From positions 1 to 64,000 of the forward strand of contig NZ_JHXH01000005.1 of assembly GCF_000621805.1 (NCBI RefSeq): a stretch of DNA of 64,000 nt, in the 5' to 3' direction. The first letter of the stretch is position 1, and each line of letters opens with the position of its first letter. The position numbers and the translations under genes are program-made. This document shows, in pieces, positions 34,859 through 44,213 of the stretch. The DNA is from Ruminococcus sp. FC2018. GTDB taxonomy: Bacteria > Bacillota > Clostridia > Oscillospirales > Ruminococcaceae. The notes under the pieces were generated by a model, which was given only the letters and a program-made list of their open reading frames with translations, was not told the origin of the DNA and did not search any database.

Positions 34859-37480
34859 TCAGTTCCACTGCATAAGATGCTCGATCTCTAACTGATATCC
34901 CAATAAACGTTCTTTTCTGTTTTTAAGGTTTAAAATCTGCTGAGCCTGAGTGTCAATCTGCTCCTGTAGTTTTCTTAATTCGGGATTGAGCTTTATAATG
35001 TTCGCTTTCAGTTCATTTAGCAAGCTTTGCTCCCAATTTTTAAAACAACCACCGTGGTTAGTATTCAGGTCACTTAACATTTGCTCAATATATTCATGCA
35101 TTAATGTATTATATCTTGAAGTTAATTTGCGCAGATTAAGAGAATTAGATAAAAACTTTTTATAATCATCAAAATTGAAGTCTTTATCAGCAGTCTTATC
35201 GAATACGATAGCTTCATAACTAGCTATAATATCCTCAAGTTCTTTCTTTTTTTCTTCAGATATGCCTTCAGAATTTGTGACTGCATCAATCATCTTGGTC
35301 CGAAAGACATCTGAAGCATCGCTCCAATACTTTTCTGAGGCTGATTCAAGCGTGGCTTGATGTCGCTTAACTTCTGTGTCAAAATCATTTTTCACCTCAT
35401 CAAAGAGCTTTTTTGCAACATCTGCGTCTATTTGCTTTTCAAGTTCCCATAGTTTTCGTTTTTTATCAAAAGTATCCTGAGTGTAGTGAATGGTATCTTT
35501 TGTAATTCTAACAGTGTGCTGTGCAGCTTTCTTGATAGTTGAAAATACGCTGCCAACAACTCCTTTTTTCTCATCTGAATCATCAGATTCCTCAATTCCG
35601 TTATCAGTCGAACTATTTGTTGTTTTCCGAGTATCAGATTTAATGAAACGTGCATCTTCTTTTTGTGCAGCATAATCGTTTCTTTCCTGAACATCATCTT
35701 CTATTTCTGATTGGCGCTTTTCAAGCATCTCACGCTTTTTTGCCTCTTTAGCGGAATTCGAGATTTCCTGCATTTCAGAAGTCGGAAAGAGATTCTCAAA
35801 TTCATCACAGAGAGCTTCAGCTTTTTCTTCGAGTTTTGCTATACAACTGCGCTGTTCTTCTTCTAGTTTCTCGTTAAGAGTTTTCTTGGCAGCTTCAAAG
35901 CCTTTTTGGCTTTCATCAATACGTTTTGATGTTTCAGCTATAATCTCATCGAGAAAACGCTTGGACTGAGTACACTTATTATATGGTGAATAGATTTCTG
36001 CAAAAGTGCGTATTTCTTGTTCTATCCAGAATAATCCGCTGTTGGCAAAGGCTCTGTTCGATTCATTCTCAGAACGCTCAATACAGCGCGTTTTGATTTG
36101 TTCAGGAATTATATCATAGATATATAGGTTCATTGGGAACTCTTTATCAGTACCATCATAAGAATCTATTTCCTTTGAAAAGACTTTTCTATAGGATCTT
36201 TCGATTAACTTCTCATTCTCAAATTGCTTTGAACCCAAGCCTATAATAGAAGATACATAGAATATCCGATTTGAGTGGAGCGTTTTGCAAACTGTTTGTC
36301 TTGTTTTATAATCAATATCGTCGTTGTCAAATCCGCCTTCCGGAAGATTGGCATCATCTGCACGGTTAGCAATAACCATAGTAAAGCGATTATCAAAGCA
36401 TTCCATACCAATTAGCTTTTCACATAAATCTCTACCCTCGACTTTATCAAGAGATTTATTATCTGTAATAAACAATATTAAACCATTAGTTAGGGAGCGC
36501 ATTTGACGTTCGAGTGTTTCTGAATGATCAATATTCGTTGCAGAACCTTCGCCTGGAGTATCAAAGATAACATATCTGCATTGAGATTGCGATAATACTC
36601 CCTCTTTGCTGAACGGAAGTGTGATCTTAATTAGGGAGTCAATATCCTTCTCGGAATTTTCGCGCTTGCGTTTCTTTTTATGTTCCTCAATAATGGCAAG
36701 GAGTGCATGAATTCTTATGTGGACTTTCTCTGATGCAATATCATCAAGTTCCTGCTGGATTGAAGAAACAAATTCATCATCACATTTTCCCGCAGAAGAT
36801 ATAGTACAGCCTTTGCCTCTGCTATACTCCTCCATTGAAAACTTTATTGGATTCCCACAATAGTTGAATTCCACGCAGCCTGATTCTGCGTTCTGTGAAC
36901 GAGTAATCTGATAAACGCAGTCGGTTACAGGATCATCACCGCTGGGAAGAATTTCTTTGCCTACTAAAGCATTTATAAAAGTTGACTTTCCTGAGCTATA
37001 ATTACCGATTACGCATATAGGGATAACCTGTTTATCAACAGCATCTTCAAACTTGCGTCTATTGAGAGCAACTTGCTCATTAGAGTGAACACTCTCTTCA
37101 ATCAAAGGCTGCATATCTTGAAAAATATCTGAAATCTTAGGGAGAATGTCTTTTGCGCTGTTAAGGTAGTGTTCTTGTGGTAAAAGCTTTATTTTGTCAG
37201 CATAGTATTCTTCTGAACATAGGTCTTTAAGCTCGTCATATTCATCGTCTGTTCCTTCAAAGATGATATTAACAACTTCTGTTCCTATTTTTTTCATGGC
37301 ATATATTATGTCAATGATTTTCTTCACATTATATGGGAAGAAGCCATGGACTAATTCATCACTTAAAAGGTCGCTGTTATCTGTTTCGGTAACAGGGATA
37401 GTCGCATTAGTTTCCGGGTCAACGCTTTCAAATTTGATTTCCCTTTTATAGGGATCGCTTATTATCTTAAATTGTATCAT
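34859..37480 (-). CDS. Dynamin-like large GTPase
   Basis: 873 residues, ATG behind CGGAGGTGG. G1 GNYSSGKST at 159-167, G2 Thr in DPVTDCVY, G3 DTPG at 307-310, G4 ANRAD near 370. A long coiled-coil helical region follows (about 480-870), with a short amphipathic or hydrophobic stretch VVGSVFSTIKKAAQHTV near 635 that could touch membrane. Bacterial dynamin-like proteins tubulate, fuse or seal membranes. First gene of the leftward seven-gene operon, with its own strong promoter. Confidence 0.87.
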   Translation of the reverse strand: MIQFKIISDPYKREIKFESVDPETNATIPVTETDNSDLLSDELVHGFFPYNVKKIIDIIYAMKKIGTEVVNIIFEGTDDEYDELKDLCSEEYYADKIKLLPQEHYLNSAKDILPKISDIFQDMQPLIEESVHSNEQVALNRRKFEDAVDKQVIPICVIGNYSSGKSTFINALVGKEILPSGDDPVTDCVYQITRSQNAESGCVEFNYCGNPIKFSMEEYSRGKGCTISSAGKCDDEFVSSIQQELDDIASEKVHIRIHALLAIIEEHKKKRKRENSEKDIDSLIKITLPFSKEGVLSQSQCRYVIFDTPGEGSATNIDHSETLERQMRSLTNGLILFITDNKSLDKVEGRDLCEKLIGMECFDNRFTMVIANRADDANLPEGGFDNDDIDYKTRQTVCKTLHSNRIFYVSSIIGLGSKQFENEKLIERSYRKVFSKEIDSYDGTDKEFPMNLYIYDIIPEQIKTRCIERSENESNRAFANSGLFWIEQEIRTFAEIYSPYNKCTQSKRFLDEIIAETSKRIDESQKGFEAAKKTLNEKLEEEQRSCIAKLEEKAEALCDEFENLFPTSEMQEISNSAKEAKKREMLEKRQSEIEDDVQERNDYAAQKEDARFIKSDTRKTTNSSTDNGIEESDDSDEKKGVVGSVFSTIKKAAQHTVRITKDTIHYTQDTFDKKRKLWELEKQIDADVAKKLFDEVKNDFDTEVKRHQATLESASEKYWSDASDVFRTKMIDAVTNSEGISEEKKKELEDIIASYEAIVFDKTADKDFNFDDYKKFLSNSLNLRKLTSRYNTLMHEYIEQMLSDLNTNHGGCFKNWEQSLLNELKANIIKLNPELRKLQEQIDTQAQQILNLKNRKERLLGYQLEIEHLMQWN

Positions 37481-37541
37481 ATTCCACCTCCGAAATAGAA
37501 TAAATGTGTTTCGCTGTAATATATTACAATTGTTTTTATAT

Positions 37542-37571
37542 ATTATACTACAAAATTGGTCAAAAAGTCAA
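37542..37571 (-). promoter_or_regulatory. Promoter of the dynamin-HerA-toxin operon
   Basis: TTGACT, 18 bp, TATAAT, read leftward. I see no operator or leader structure. The rest of 37572-37806 contains no gene. Confidence 0.75.
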
Positions 37572-37806
37572 TTGCTTTGAAACGATTGCGACAAAATTTA
37601 TTCGATTAATTTATCCATGGCTAACGCCAAAGAAGGCAAATAAATGTTATTAATGCTATGTTTGCATATGCTCAATTTACGATTGGCATATTGATTATTA
37701 TAAGTTTTGTGGTATATAGATCAACAATAATGATAATTGAGAAGAGCGAGTTGCCATTTGGGCAAATCGCTCTTTGGTTAGTTAGACAGTATTGTTCAGT
37801 AAAAGC

Positions 37807-38697
37807 TTATTGCGTATCTACAAGTGTTACCAATCCGTTCTTTGTACCGTCTTTGAATTGTGCCTTAACAACTATATTTCCTTTAAGATTTCTCTCTTTA
37901 AGCTGTTTAAATAGCCAGTCAAATTCCTTACGGTCTGCATAGACATACCATCTGTCTGAATATGATCCGGTAGTCTCAGCAGAGAAGACAAAATATTTTG
38001 CTTCTGTATCCCTGTAATTATAATTGTAATAATCGTCCAATTCGTATGTAGCATCGGTTATTGTAAACTTTTTGCCTATATATGACATTGGATCATATTT
38101 TACATCCTTCCATGTAGGAAGATCACCGTATTTTTTATTGAACTCGTCCCTTGCTGAAGGGGTTGTTTCCGTGGTTGTAGTGGTTGCTTTTGGAGCAGAG
38201 GAGTCTATTGAAATATGCTTTATGAATTTCTCGTATTCCTCTTTTGCATTTTCCTCGGATTTATCACTTGAAATTACGATACCGATGCGGTGCTCATTGC
38301 TGTTAAAGTTAACCATATAAGAAGGCTTTGAATTGAAGTCTAATACACATATCAATGCCTTTTCATCGCCAATCATAATCTTTTCCATGCTTTTTGCCTC
38401 TTCGGACCAACTAGCTATCGTGGTATCACTGTGCCAGTTATCGGTTAAAATAACACCTTTCGCTATTCGGATTTTTCCGAAGCTTGTTTTATACCAGGTC
38501 AAATTATCGCTGCTATTATCTTCATTTGATTCAACAGCATCCTCGGGAAGATAGAGAGTAACATTATCTATTTTCACCTCCTTAGTGTAGTTGTCGCCCG
38601 ATGATGAACTATCAGACGATGTGCCTGACCCGCTGCACCCTGCAATGCTGACAGTCATAACTGCCGCCAACAGCATTGTTAATAATCTCTTTTTCAT
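37807..38697 (-). CDS. Lipoprotein, first member of the GAATCC regulon
   Basis: 296 residues from ATG 38697 (behind CAGGAGG). Signal MKKRLLTMLLAAVMTVSIAGC with lipobox Cys21 and a Ser-rich spacer. First domain: YTKEVKIDNVTLYLPEDAVE with an Asn/Asp-rich turn, then a Thr-rich hinge (ATTTTTETT), then a DEFNKKYGDLPTWKDVKYDP segment leading to a second beta-rich domain (ITDATYELDDYYNYNYRDTE). No enzyme motif. Promoter carries the GAATCCATTTTTATA element. Confidence 0.82.
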   Translation of the reverse strand: MKKRLLTMLLAAVMTVSIAGCSGSGTSSDSSSSGDNYTKEVKIDNVTLYLPEDAVESNEDNSSDNLTWYKTSFGKIRIAKGVILTDNWHSDTTIASWSEEAKSMEKIMIGDEKALICVLDFNSKPSYMVNFNSNEHRIGIVISSDKSEENAKEEYEKFIKHISIDSSAPKATTTTTETTPSARDEFNKKYGDLPTWKDVKYDPMSYIGKKFTITDATYELDDYYNYNYRDTEAKYFVFSAETTGSYSDRWYVYADRKEFDWLFKQLKERNLKGNIVVKAQFKDGTKNGLVTLVDTQ

Positions 38698-38745
38698 GTT
38701 TCTTACCTCCTGTTTGATAGTTATAGTGTTTTTTGTCCTGAAACC

Positions 38746-38785
38746 AGTATACCACACCCAGAACCCGCAATATAAAAATGGATTC
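38746..38785 (-). promoter_or_regulatory. GAATCC-element promoter 1 (lipoprotein)
   Basis: Leftward: GAATCCATTTTTATA (38771-38785), exactly 19 bp, then -10 TATACT (38746-38751). Identical 15-bp element and spacing at 41599-41638 and 44214-44253. Confidence 0.75.
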
Positions 38786-38790
38786 CAAAA

Positions 38791-38822
38791 GAAAACAGCA
38801 GGCTCTTTGCGAACCTGCTGTC
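38791..38822 (-). terminator. Terminator of the kinase-STAND gene
   Basis: ACAGCAGGTTCGC, short loop, GAGCCTGCTGT, then TTTTCTTTT, leftward; it overlaps the stop codon. Confidence 0.8.
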
Positions 38823-41577
38823 AGTCATTGGGGAAAAGCGTTTCCCGATAGTATGGATTTATAAACCTGAATACTTTATTATCTTTGTTTTTCTCTGTCA
38901 GCTCGTCAAACTCGGCGATCACCTCTCTGCACTTGTCGAATTCGCCCATCTCAAAATACACATCAGCCAAACAGCTCAGCAAATGTGCGTGCTTGTCAAT
39001 ATGTGCATAAACATTGGGATATTCTTTGCAGATCTTTATGCCGCCCAAAAGCGCTTCCACCGACTTGTCATAATGCTTGTGATTGCAAAAGCACTCTGCC
39101 GAGGGGATAAGTACGCTGTCGATGAATTCAAGAGGGGAGTCGAAACATTCCTGTGCTGTCTGTGATGCGCAGGATGCAAAATAGTATGCATTATCCCAGT
39201 CAGGTTCTGCAAAGGTGAAAAACCACGCCATAGTCATAAAGTAGTAGCAGGTGACCTTGTCATTCCTCTGACATTTTGCATCGAGCACCATATCCGATAC
39301 CTTTTGCAAAAGGTTTGCAGCCTCTTGTTTGTACTGGGGATAGCAGCGGCTTATCACACTTATCGCATCAAGATACATCTGTATCAGATATTTTGTTTTG
39401 TGTTCATCTGTTGACTGCTCCATCTCGTCTGCCGCATCAAGCAGAAGATTTGCAAACTCCTCAAGCTGCTGTTCTTCCTCGTCATCTATCGGATCATACC
39501 TGCCGCCGATGCGTACATCGTAAAGGGTGCCAAGCAGCGAAAGATACATCGCCCTGACAAAGTGCCGAGGGTGCTTGTCCTTGAATCTCTCTGCATCCCT
39601 GACGATAAGCTCTATCTGTATCTCATCGTCCATTCCTGCGTATATATCCGTAAGCAGCTTGTATGTGTCCATTACACGAACGTCCGAAAACGAGTCGGCC
39701 CATTCCCAGTTCTGCGCCGCCTCCGCAATAACAGGGTGAACGTAGTAAGTGCTGTCAGAGTCGTCAAAATAGATCCAGCCTTGTTCTTCAAGTGCCGACA
39801 GCGCACCGTCAAGGTCGCAGGCATAGCTTGAAAAGAAATCCGAGAGCATCTCGCTTTCAAGCCCACGCACATCTGCAAGCGACAGGATTTTGAGCATATT
39901 CTTTTCATCATCGCTCATCGAGCCTGCATCAAACAGCACGGAAACAATGCCCGAAAGGGTGTCATAGACCTGTTCGCCGTCCTTGAAATTTTCGATCCTT
40001 TCACCCGAAAAGCGTGTGAATCCGATGTCCTGGATAAGCTCGCAGGCGCCTTTTGCGTCCAGCTTTCCCGCAGCTATCTGCCGTGCGATAAGCTCCAGCA
40101 CCAGCGTGTGAGCGAACACACAGGTTATTATCTTTTCAAAATGCTCACGCTCGTCCTTGGCGATCCGCCTTCCGAGATTGAGCGAGATAAGCTGCATCAG
40201 CACATCAAGATCTGCGATAGAAAGAATTTCAAGGTAAGCAAAGCTGTTTATCGGCGGCTGTCTGCGTGAAACGATGATCGTGTCATATCCGCATTCGCAG
40301 ATAGCCGACAGCTCCCTGCTTATCAGCGCATTGTAGTTGTCCACCACGAACAGCACTTTCTTTTGCGCACATATCCGCTTGAACTGCGACAGCTTGCGTT
40401 CAAAATACTCTTTGATGCTCTCACCGTCAAGCCTGCGCATAGTGCTTATCTGAAGCTGCATATCACTTGCAAAGGTGGACTTGATATCGCCGTCAAATTC
40501 AAGGTAAACTATCACATCGTACTCTGCCTTTTTGCGGTGGATATAGTTGCGCACTATCGTGCTTTTGCCGATACCGCCCACGCCGAAAACAAACACCGTG
40601 TGCTGCTCATCAAGCAGCTGCGAAAGCGCCTTCATCTCCCTCTCACGCCCGACAAAATTGGGCGAAATATGCGGAAGATGCGGTACAACAAAATCCTTTT
40701 CACAAAGCACCTCGCACAGCTTTTCAAGCAGTTTTGCAAGCTCATCGGTGCTTTTGAACCTGTTGCTCGGTGACGAGCGCAGAGTGCCTCTGAACAGTCT
40801 TGTGAAAAGGTTCTGCACCTCGGGGCGCTCGGTGAACAGCTTGTATTCTTTTTTGCATTTATCAAACGGATATTTTGAAAATCCTCTGTGTTCGCTGTCG
40901 GTCGAGTGCTTGCCAAAAAGCAGAAAGAAAACTATCTCGCCCAGCGTAAAGATGTCCGTCTGAACGCCTATTTTTGATGCACCGCAGGAGTCGAGCTGCT
41001 CGGGTGCTGCCCAGCTGCGTGTGTATGAAAACATACCTGTCTGTGCGATAGAGCTTATCTCTTTGATGCTGTCATAGTCGATAAATTCAACGAGCTGTGT
41101 TACGGTATCGTCGGGAGTATTCTGCATAACGAATATGTTCTCGGGTTTGAGGTCAAGGCAGAGAAAACCCTCGCTGTGATAGTATCCGACCGTCTTTGTT
41201 ATCGTCAGGCACAGCTGCATATACTGCAAAAGGCTGAGGTCAGAGAGCTTGTCAAGCGTCGTTCCGCCAAAGCAGGCAACATCAATGAAGGCTGTTCCGT
41301 TCGCCTCAAAAATATGGCTGACAGGCGGCGTCTGATTGGTCAGCGCTGAACGCTGTCTGATGTCGCTTTGCATTTTTCCCGAGGCGATAAAACGCTGCTT
41401 ACCTGCATCGAAGTTCTCGGTACTCTGCGGCGTGAATTCTTTGAGAATGCACTTGGTCACAAGTCCGCCTGACTCGCAGTTGGCAAGATACGCTGTCGTG
41501 TTCGCACCCTGTCCCAGCAGCTCGAGCACGGTATACTCACGGTCGTCTGTATTCAGTTTTTGTCCTGTTTTCAGCAT
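38821..41577 (-). CDS. Protein kinase fused to a STAND/NB-ARC ATPase with helical repeats
   Basis: 918 residues from ATG 41577 (behind AAAGGAGGT). Ser/Thr kinase lobe: glycine loop LGQGANTTAYLA (21-32), Lys in CILKEF, catalytic loop CLDLKPENIFV near 140 (HRD has become CLD), FIDYD in place of DFG. From about 310: FVGREREMKALSQLL, Walker A FGVGGIGKST, Walker B VLFVVDNY, then winged-helix-like and TPR-like helical repeats to the end. STAND ATPases are signalling switches that oligomerise on ligand binding, in bacteria often in defence or regulation. Promoter carries the GAATCC element, which overlaps the previous gene's stop. Confidence 0.85.
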   Translation of the reverse strand: MLKTGQKLNTDDREYTVLELLGQGANTTAYLANCESGGLVTKCILKEFTPQSTENFDAGKQRFIASGKMQSDIRQRSALTNQTPPVSHIFEANGTAFIDVACFGGTTLDKLSDLSLLQYMQLCLTITKTVGYYHSEGFLCLDLKPENIFVMQNTPDDTVTQLVEFIDYDSIKEISSIAQTGMFSYTRSWAAPEQLDSCGASKIGVQTDIFTLGEIVFFLLFGKHSTDSEHRGFSKYPFDKCKKEYKLFTERPEVQNLFTRLFRGTLRSSPSNRFKSTDELAKLLEKLCEVLCEKDFVVPHLPHISPNFVGREREMKALSQLLDEQHTVFVFGVGGIGKSTIVRNYIHRKKAEYDVIVYLEFDGDIKSTFASDMQLQISTMRRLDGESIKEYFERKLSQFKRICAQKKVLFVVDNYNALISRELSAICECGYDTIIVSRRQPPINSFAYLEILSIADLDVLMQLISLNLGRRIAKDEREHFEKIITCVFAHTLVLELIARQIAAGKLDAKGACELIQDIGFTRFSGERIENFKDGEQVYDTLSGIVSVLFDAGSMSDDEKNMLKILSLADVRGLESEMLSDFFSSYACDLDGALSALEEQGWIYFDDSDSTYYVHPVIAEAAQNWEWADSFSDVRVMDTYKLLTDIYAGMDDEIQIELIVRDAERFKDKHPRHFVRAMYLSLLGTLYDVRIGGRYDPIDDEEEQQLEEFANLLLDAADEMEQSTDEHKTKYLIQMYLDAISVISRCYPQYKQEAANLLQKVSDMVLDAKCQRNDKVTCYYFMTMAWFFTFAEPDWDNAYYFASCASQTAQECFDSPLEFIDSVLIPSAECFCNHKHYDKSVEALLGGIKICKEYPNVYAHIDKHAHLLSCLADVYFEMGEFDKCREVIAEFDELTEKNKDNKVFRFINPYYRETLFPND

Positions 41578-41598
41578 AGCACCGACCTCCTTTTGAAA

Positions 41599-41638
41599 AG
41601 TATACCGCATATGCAGTTGGGGTTATAAAAATGGATTC
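41599..41638 (-). promoter_or_regulatory. GAATCC-element promoter 2 (kinase-STAND)
   Basis: Leftward: GAATCCATTTTTATA (41624-41638), 19 bp, -10 TATACT (41599-41604). The element begins in the stop codon of the upstream gene. Confidence 0.75.
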
Positions 41639-42770
41639 ACTCCTCGTTTCCGTATTCGTTGAGTGTGTTCATCGTAACTATCGGATTATCGGAATTTGCA
41701 CAGTAAAGCAGCAGGCAGTCGAACGGGTGACGCACATACAGCCTTGCAAATCCACATTGTATCAGCCGATTGTTCAGTTCATCGTAAAAATCAAGCAGAT
41801 TGCCGTTGATAGTTAATTCATCAATGTTGTTAGCCTCGTTGTAAAAGCGGTAGAACCTGCAAAGCATAAGCGCCTTGCGTAGCGTTTCATAAGTAGCCTT
41901 TTCACCGTTTATTATTTTCCCGAGAGTTACGTCGTTGATAAGTGACTCGGTAAATCTTTTCGGCAGCTTTCTGCTCAGCCCTTTTCTGTCAGGTGACTGA
42001 TATCTATACCCGAGAAGTTCGTCAATTACGCTGCTGTTCTCTCTGCCCTTGCGGATACTGTTTGTGTGATCCTTTGCGAGCACAATTTTCTTGATCTCGT
42101 CGATGTCATTGTTTATGAGTTCTCTCGCCATCTGAAACTGCTGCTCGTTGTTGTAGCAGTGTGCGGAAAGATACTCTATGAATTTGTCGTCATCGTCTGT
42201 CTCACGGATAGTCCGTGCTATCTGCGAGGTATGGGTGTGAGCGTTCTCCTGCGGTACGAATCCGCTTGAAGCTTCAAGCATTTTCGTGACTGCCGAGTAC
42301 GGCTTTTGGTGAACAAAGCAATAGAAATAAACCGCATCAATACGGCTTTTCACATTGAACGGGATAGTCAGATAATACTTCTCAAAGAAAATATGCACCT
42401 GCTGTTCGTTCATTTCAAGCGCATAGCAAAGGTCGTATTGGTTGCAGCGGTTGGTCACGCCCGGGGGAGTGCCCTTTATCCAGTTGGTCACCGCTTTCGG
42501 ACAGTCCTTGCCCAGAAGCTGTTTGAACCTGCGCTTGACCTCGGCAAGCATTATCTGTTTGTCGTCTTTTGTGCAAATCGTGCCAAGCTCACACAGGCGC
42601 TTTGCCAGTCCTTCCAAAAATATCGGCTGGGAGTCAAGCTCCAGCGCCTTGTTTATGCCGGTGATAAGGTCGCTTGGCGATGACGGATTCAACACAGGAT
42701 TATCGAGGATCATCTCGTCGTATATGTACTGCGTGCTGTCGTCCCTGGGCAGCTCGTTGTTATCATTCAT
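41637..42770 (-). CDS. Possible HTH regulator next to the kinase-STAND gene
   Basis: 377 residues from ATG 42770 (behind CGGAGGTT). Not firmly recognised. Residues about 90-135 (KAVTNWIKGTPPGVTNRCNQ, LCYALEMNEQQVHIFFEKYY) have the spacing of an XRE-like helix-turn-helix with its N-W-I-x-G-x-P turn and L..AL.M helix. The rest is helical. It precedes the kinase by 60 bp. Candidate regulator for the GAATCC promoters, by neighbourhood only. Confidence 0.6.
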   Translation of the reverse strand: MNDNNELPRDDSTQYIYDEMILDNPVLNPSSPSDLITGINKALELDSQPIFLEGLAKRLCELGTICTKDDKQIMLAEVKRRFKQLLGKDCPKAVTNWIKGTPPGVTNRCNQYDLCYALEMNEQQVHIFFEKYYLTIPFNVKSRIDAVYFYCFVHQKPYSAVTKMLEASSGFVPQENAHTHTSQIARTIRETDDDDKFIEYLSAHCYNNEQQFQMARELINNDIDEIKKIVLAKDHTNSIRKGRENSSVIDELLGYRYQSPDRKGLSRKLPKRFTESLINDVTLGKIINGEKATYETLRKALMLCRFYRFYNEANNIDELTINGNLLDFYDELNNRLIQCGFARLYVRHPFDCLLLYCANSDNPIVTMNTLNEYGNEE

Positions 42771-42803
42771 CGCACTCAACCTCCGCTTCATTCTTTTGAC
42801 AGT

Positions 42804-42832
42804 ATTATACTACAAATCAAACTGCTTTTCAA
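42804..42832 (-). promoter_or_regulatory. Sigma-A promoter of the candidate regulator gene
   Basis: TTGAAA, 17 bp, TATAAT (leftward). No GAATCC element here, so this gene is not part of that regulon. Confidence 0.75.
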
Positions 42833-42851
42833 GATGTCTTTTTAATACATA

Positions 42852-42879
42852 AACCCGACACCTGTCAAGGTGCCGGGTC
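42852..42879 (-). terminator. Terminator after the 114-residue membrane protein gene
   Basis: CCCGGCACCT, TGAC loop, AGGTGTCGGG, leftward. Confidence 0.7.
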
Positions 42880-42975
42880 ATTTGCTGCCAAGCAGAACAA
42901 AGGTCAGCAGCCCCTGATGTTTGGTCTGTATAGCGGGACATATATTTTTATAATGTAGAGTGCATGAGCACCGAC

Positions 42976-43320
42976 CTACCATACCTTATAGCCTGCATAC
43001 TTCTCGATCTCATCAAGCAGGATCACCTTCATCAAGATCGACAAGTGGTGTGACTTAACGGCGCTGACCACCAGCTCGGGCGAAACTCCTTCGTCAAGCA
43101 GTCTGTGTACTCTGCGGATATAGCACCTCTCGACGATGTCTCTTGTGAGAGCACACACGATGAACAGGATCACGAAAAGCACGATCATACCGCCCACGCC
43201 GAGCATTGAAAGAGCCCTGTTCAATTGGTATTCTCCCTCGGGACTTATTGAAATTGTGATGTATTTCAATATGCAGACCATAACTGTTGTTCCGATAGCC
43301 GTAGGAATAAGCCTGTCCAT
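42976..43320 (-). CDS. Small membrane protein (114 residues)
   Basis: Unrecognised. Two hydrophobic segments: about 5-25 (PTAIGTTVMVCILKYITI) and 38-60 (LSMLGVGGMIVLFVILFIVC); the remaining C-terminal half is a soluble helical tail (RRVHRLLDEGVSPELVVSAV). Third gene of a leftward group (44162, 43676, 43320) that probably starts at GAATCC promoter 3. The gap to the preceding gene is 23 bp. Confidence 0.7.
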   Translation of the reverse strand: MDRLIPTAIGTTVMVCILKYITISISPEGEYQLNRALSMLGVGGMIVLFVILFIVCALTRDIVERCYIRRVHRLLDEGVSPELVVSAVKSHHLSILMKVILLDEIEKYAGYKVW

Positions 43321-43343
43321 TTTATCACCTGATATCTTGTTTC

Positions 43344-43676
43344 TTATGATCTTTTTTCGGATCTGAACTTCATACTGTATTTGCGTGCATCTTCATCATC
43401 CATAAGCCAGCCGTATTTCTGGAGAAAACTAAGCTTCTCTTCGTCAGTGATGAAACTTTCCTCGGCACGTTTGCTTGGTATCTGCATATTTTCCTTTCCA
43501 TTGCTAAATCGTGGCCACTCATTCTGGATGTAGTAGACAGGTTCTCCGCCTTTGATAAACTGTCCGTGGTATGTTCCCTTATACTCCGCACAGGACGTTT
43601 CTTCGCCCGCCACGCCATCGAGTGCGCCGCTTGCGAGCTTTGCCAGCAAGCTCTTTTCTTCGTTTGTTATATTCAC
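43344..43676 (-). CDS. Small soluble protein (110 residues)
   Basis: GTG start at 43676 behind AAGGAGAGG. Unrecognised. It has an ETSCAEYKGTYHGQFIKGGE segment followed by YYIQNEWPRFSNGKENMQIP and a helical C-terminus. No signal peptide. It lies 24 bp after the 153-residue gene and is probably co-transcribed. Confidence 0.65.
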   Translation of the reverse strand: MNITNEEKSLLAKLASGALDGVAGEETSCAEYKGTYHGQFIKGGEPVYYIQNEWPRFSNGKENMQIPSKRAEESFITDEEKLSFLQKYGWLMDDEDARKYSMKFRSEKRS

Positions 43677-43700
43677 GCTTATCCTCTCCTTGTTTATGTG

Positions 43701-44162
43701 TTATTTCAAAGCTTGTTCAAGCTCATCTTCAGAGTAACCATATGTATAGTCCTCGTCTTTGCCGTTAGATGCCCAGATTAGTGCGGCTTCATCAACGCTG
43801 ATAGCTTGTGCATCATCAAATACTTCTTCATCGTAATCCATATACTCATCGTCCTCCTCGTCCTGTGTCAGTGCTTGCTCATTATCTTGAAGTGTATTGT
43901 TGTAATCTTCGATGCCCTTGATAATCTCGGCTTTAGCGTTTTCGCTTTCAGTTTGTATCGCGGCTCTTTTGCCTTTAAAAAAGTGGTAAACCTTCGGAAC
44001 GGCTGCTCCGACTATGAGGCTGACAATACTAGTTATAATAACCACTGGCTTCATTTCATCTCTGCCTTTTTGACGACCTTTTTCTTCTTTTTGGTCAACG
44101 AACGCTTGTGGTCCTCCGGCTTCGCTTATTTGTTTAGACATATCTGCATAATCCCAAGACAT
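43701..44162 (-). CDS. Single-pass membrane protein with acidic tail (153 residues)
   Basis: ATG behind AAAGGAGAG. Residues 1-37 are polar (a QISEAGGPQAFVDQ stretch); a TM segment follows at about 40-58 (VVIITSIVSLIVGAAVPKVY); then a basic patch and a very acidic cytosolic or external tail (DEEDDEYMDYDEEVFDDAQ). Unrecognised. Expressed from GAATCC promoter 3, which places it with the lipoprotein and the kinase. Confidence 0.72.
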   Translation of the reverse strand: MSWDYADMSKQISEAGGPQAFVDQKEEKGRQKGRDEMKPVVIITSIVSLIVGAAVPKVYHFFKGKRAAIQTESENAKAEIIKGIEDYNNTLQDNEQALTQDEEDDEYMDYDEEVFDDAQAISVDEAALIWASNGKDEDYTYGYSEDELEQALK

Positions 44163-44213
44163 AAAAACTCTCCTTTCATAGATACGATTTACGTTGTTTG
44201 CTTGTTTGATAAT

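Noticed and set aside
31141-37480. Type VII secretion system
   Set aside because: The HerA-like protein has a single ATPase domain and no FHA domain, and there is no WXG100 protein, EssB or EsaA nearby.
38821-41577. Known Avs-type anti-phage STAND protein
   Set aside because: The N-terminal part is a protein kinase and not a nuclease or other Avs effector, and C-terminal repeats are not recognisable as Avs sensors; only the general STAND class is supported.
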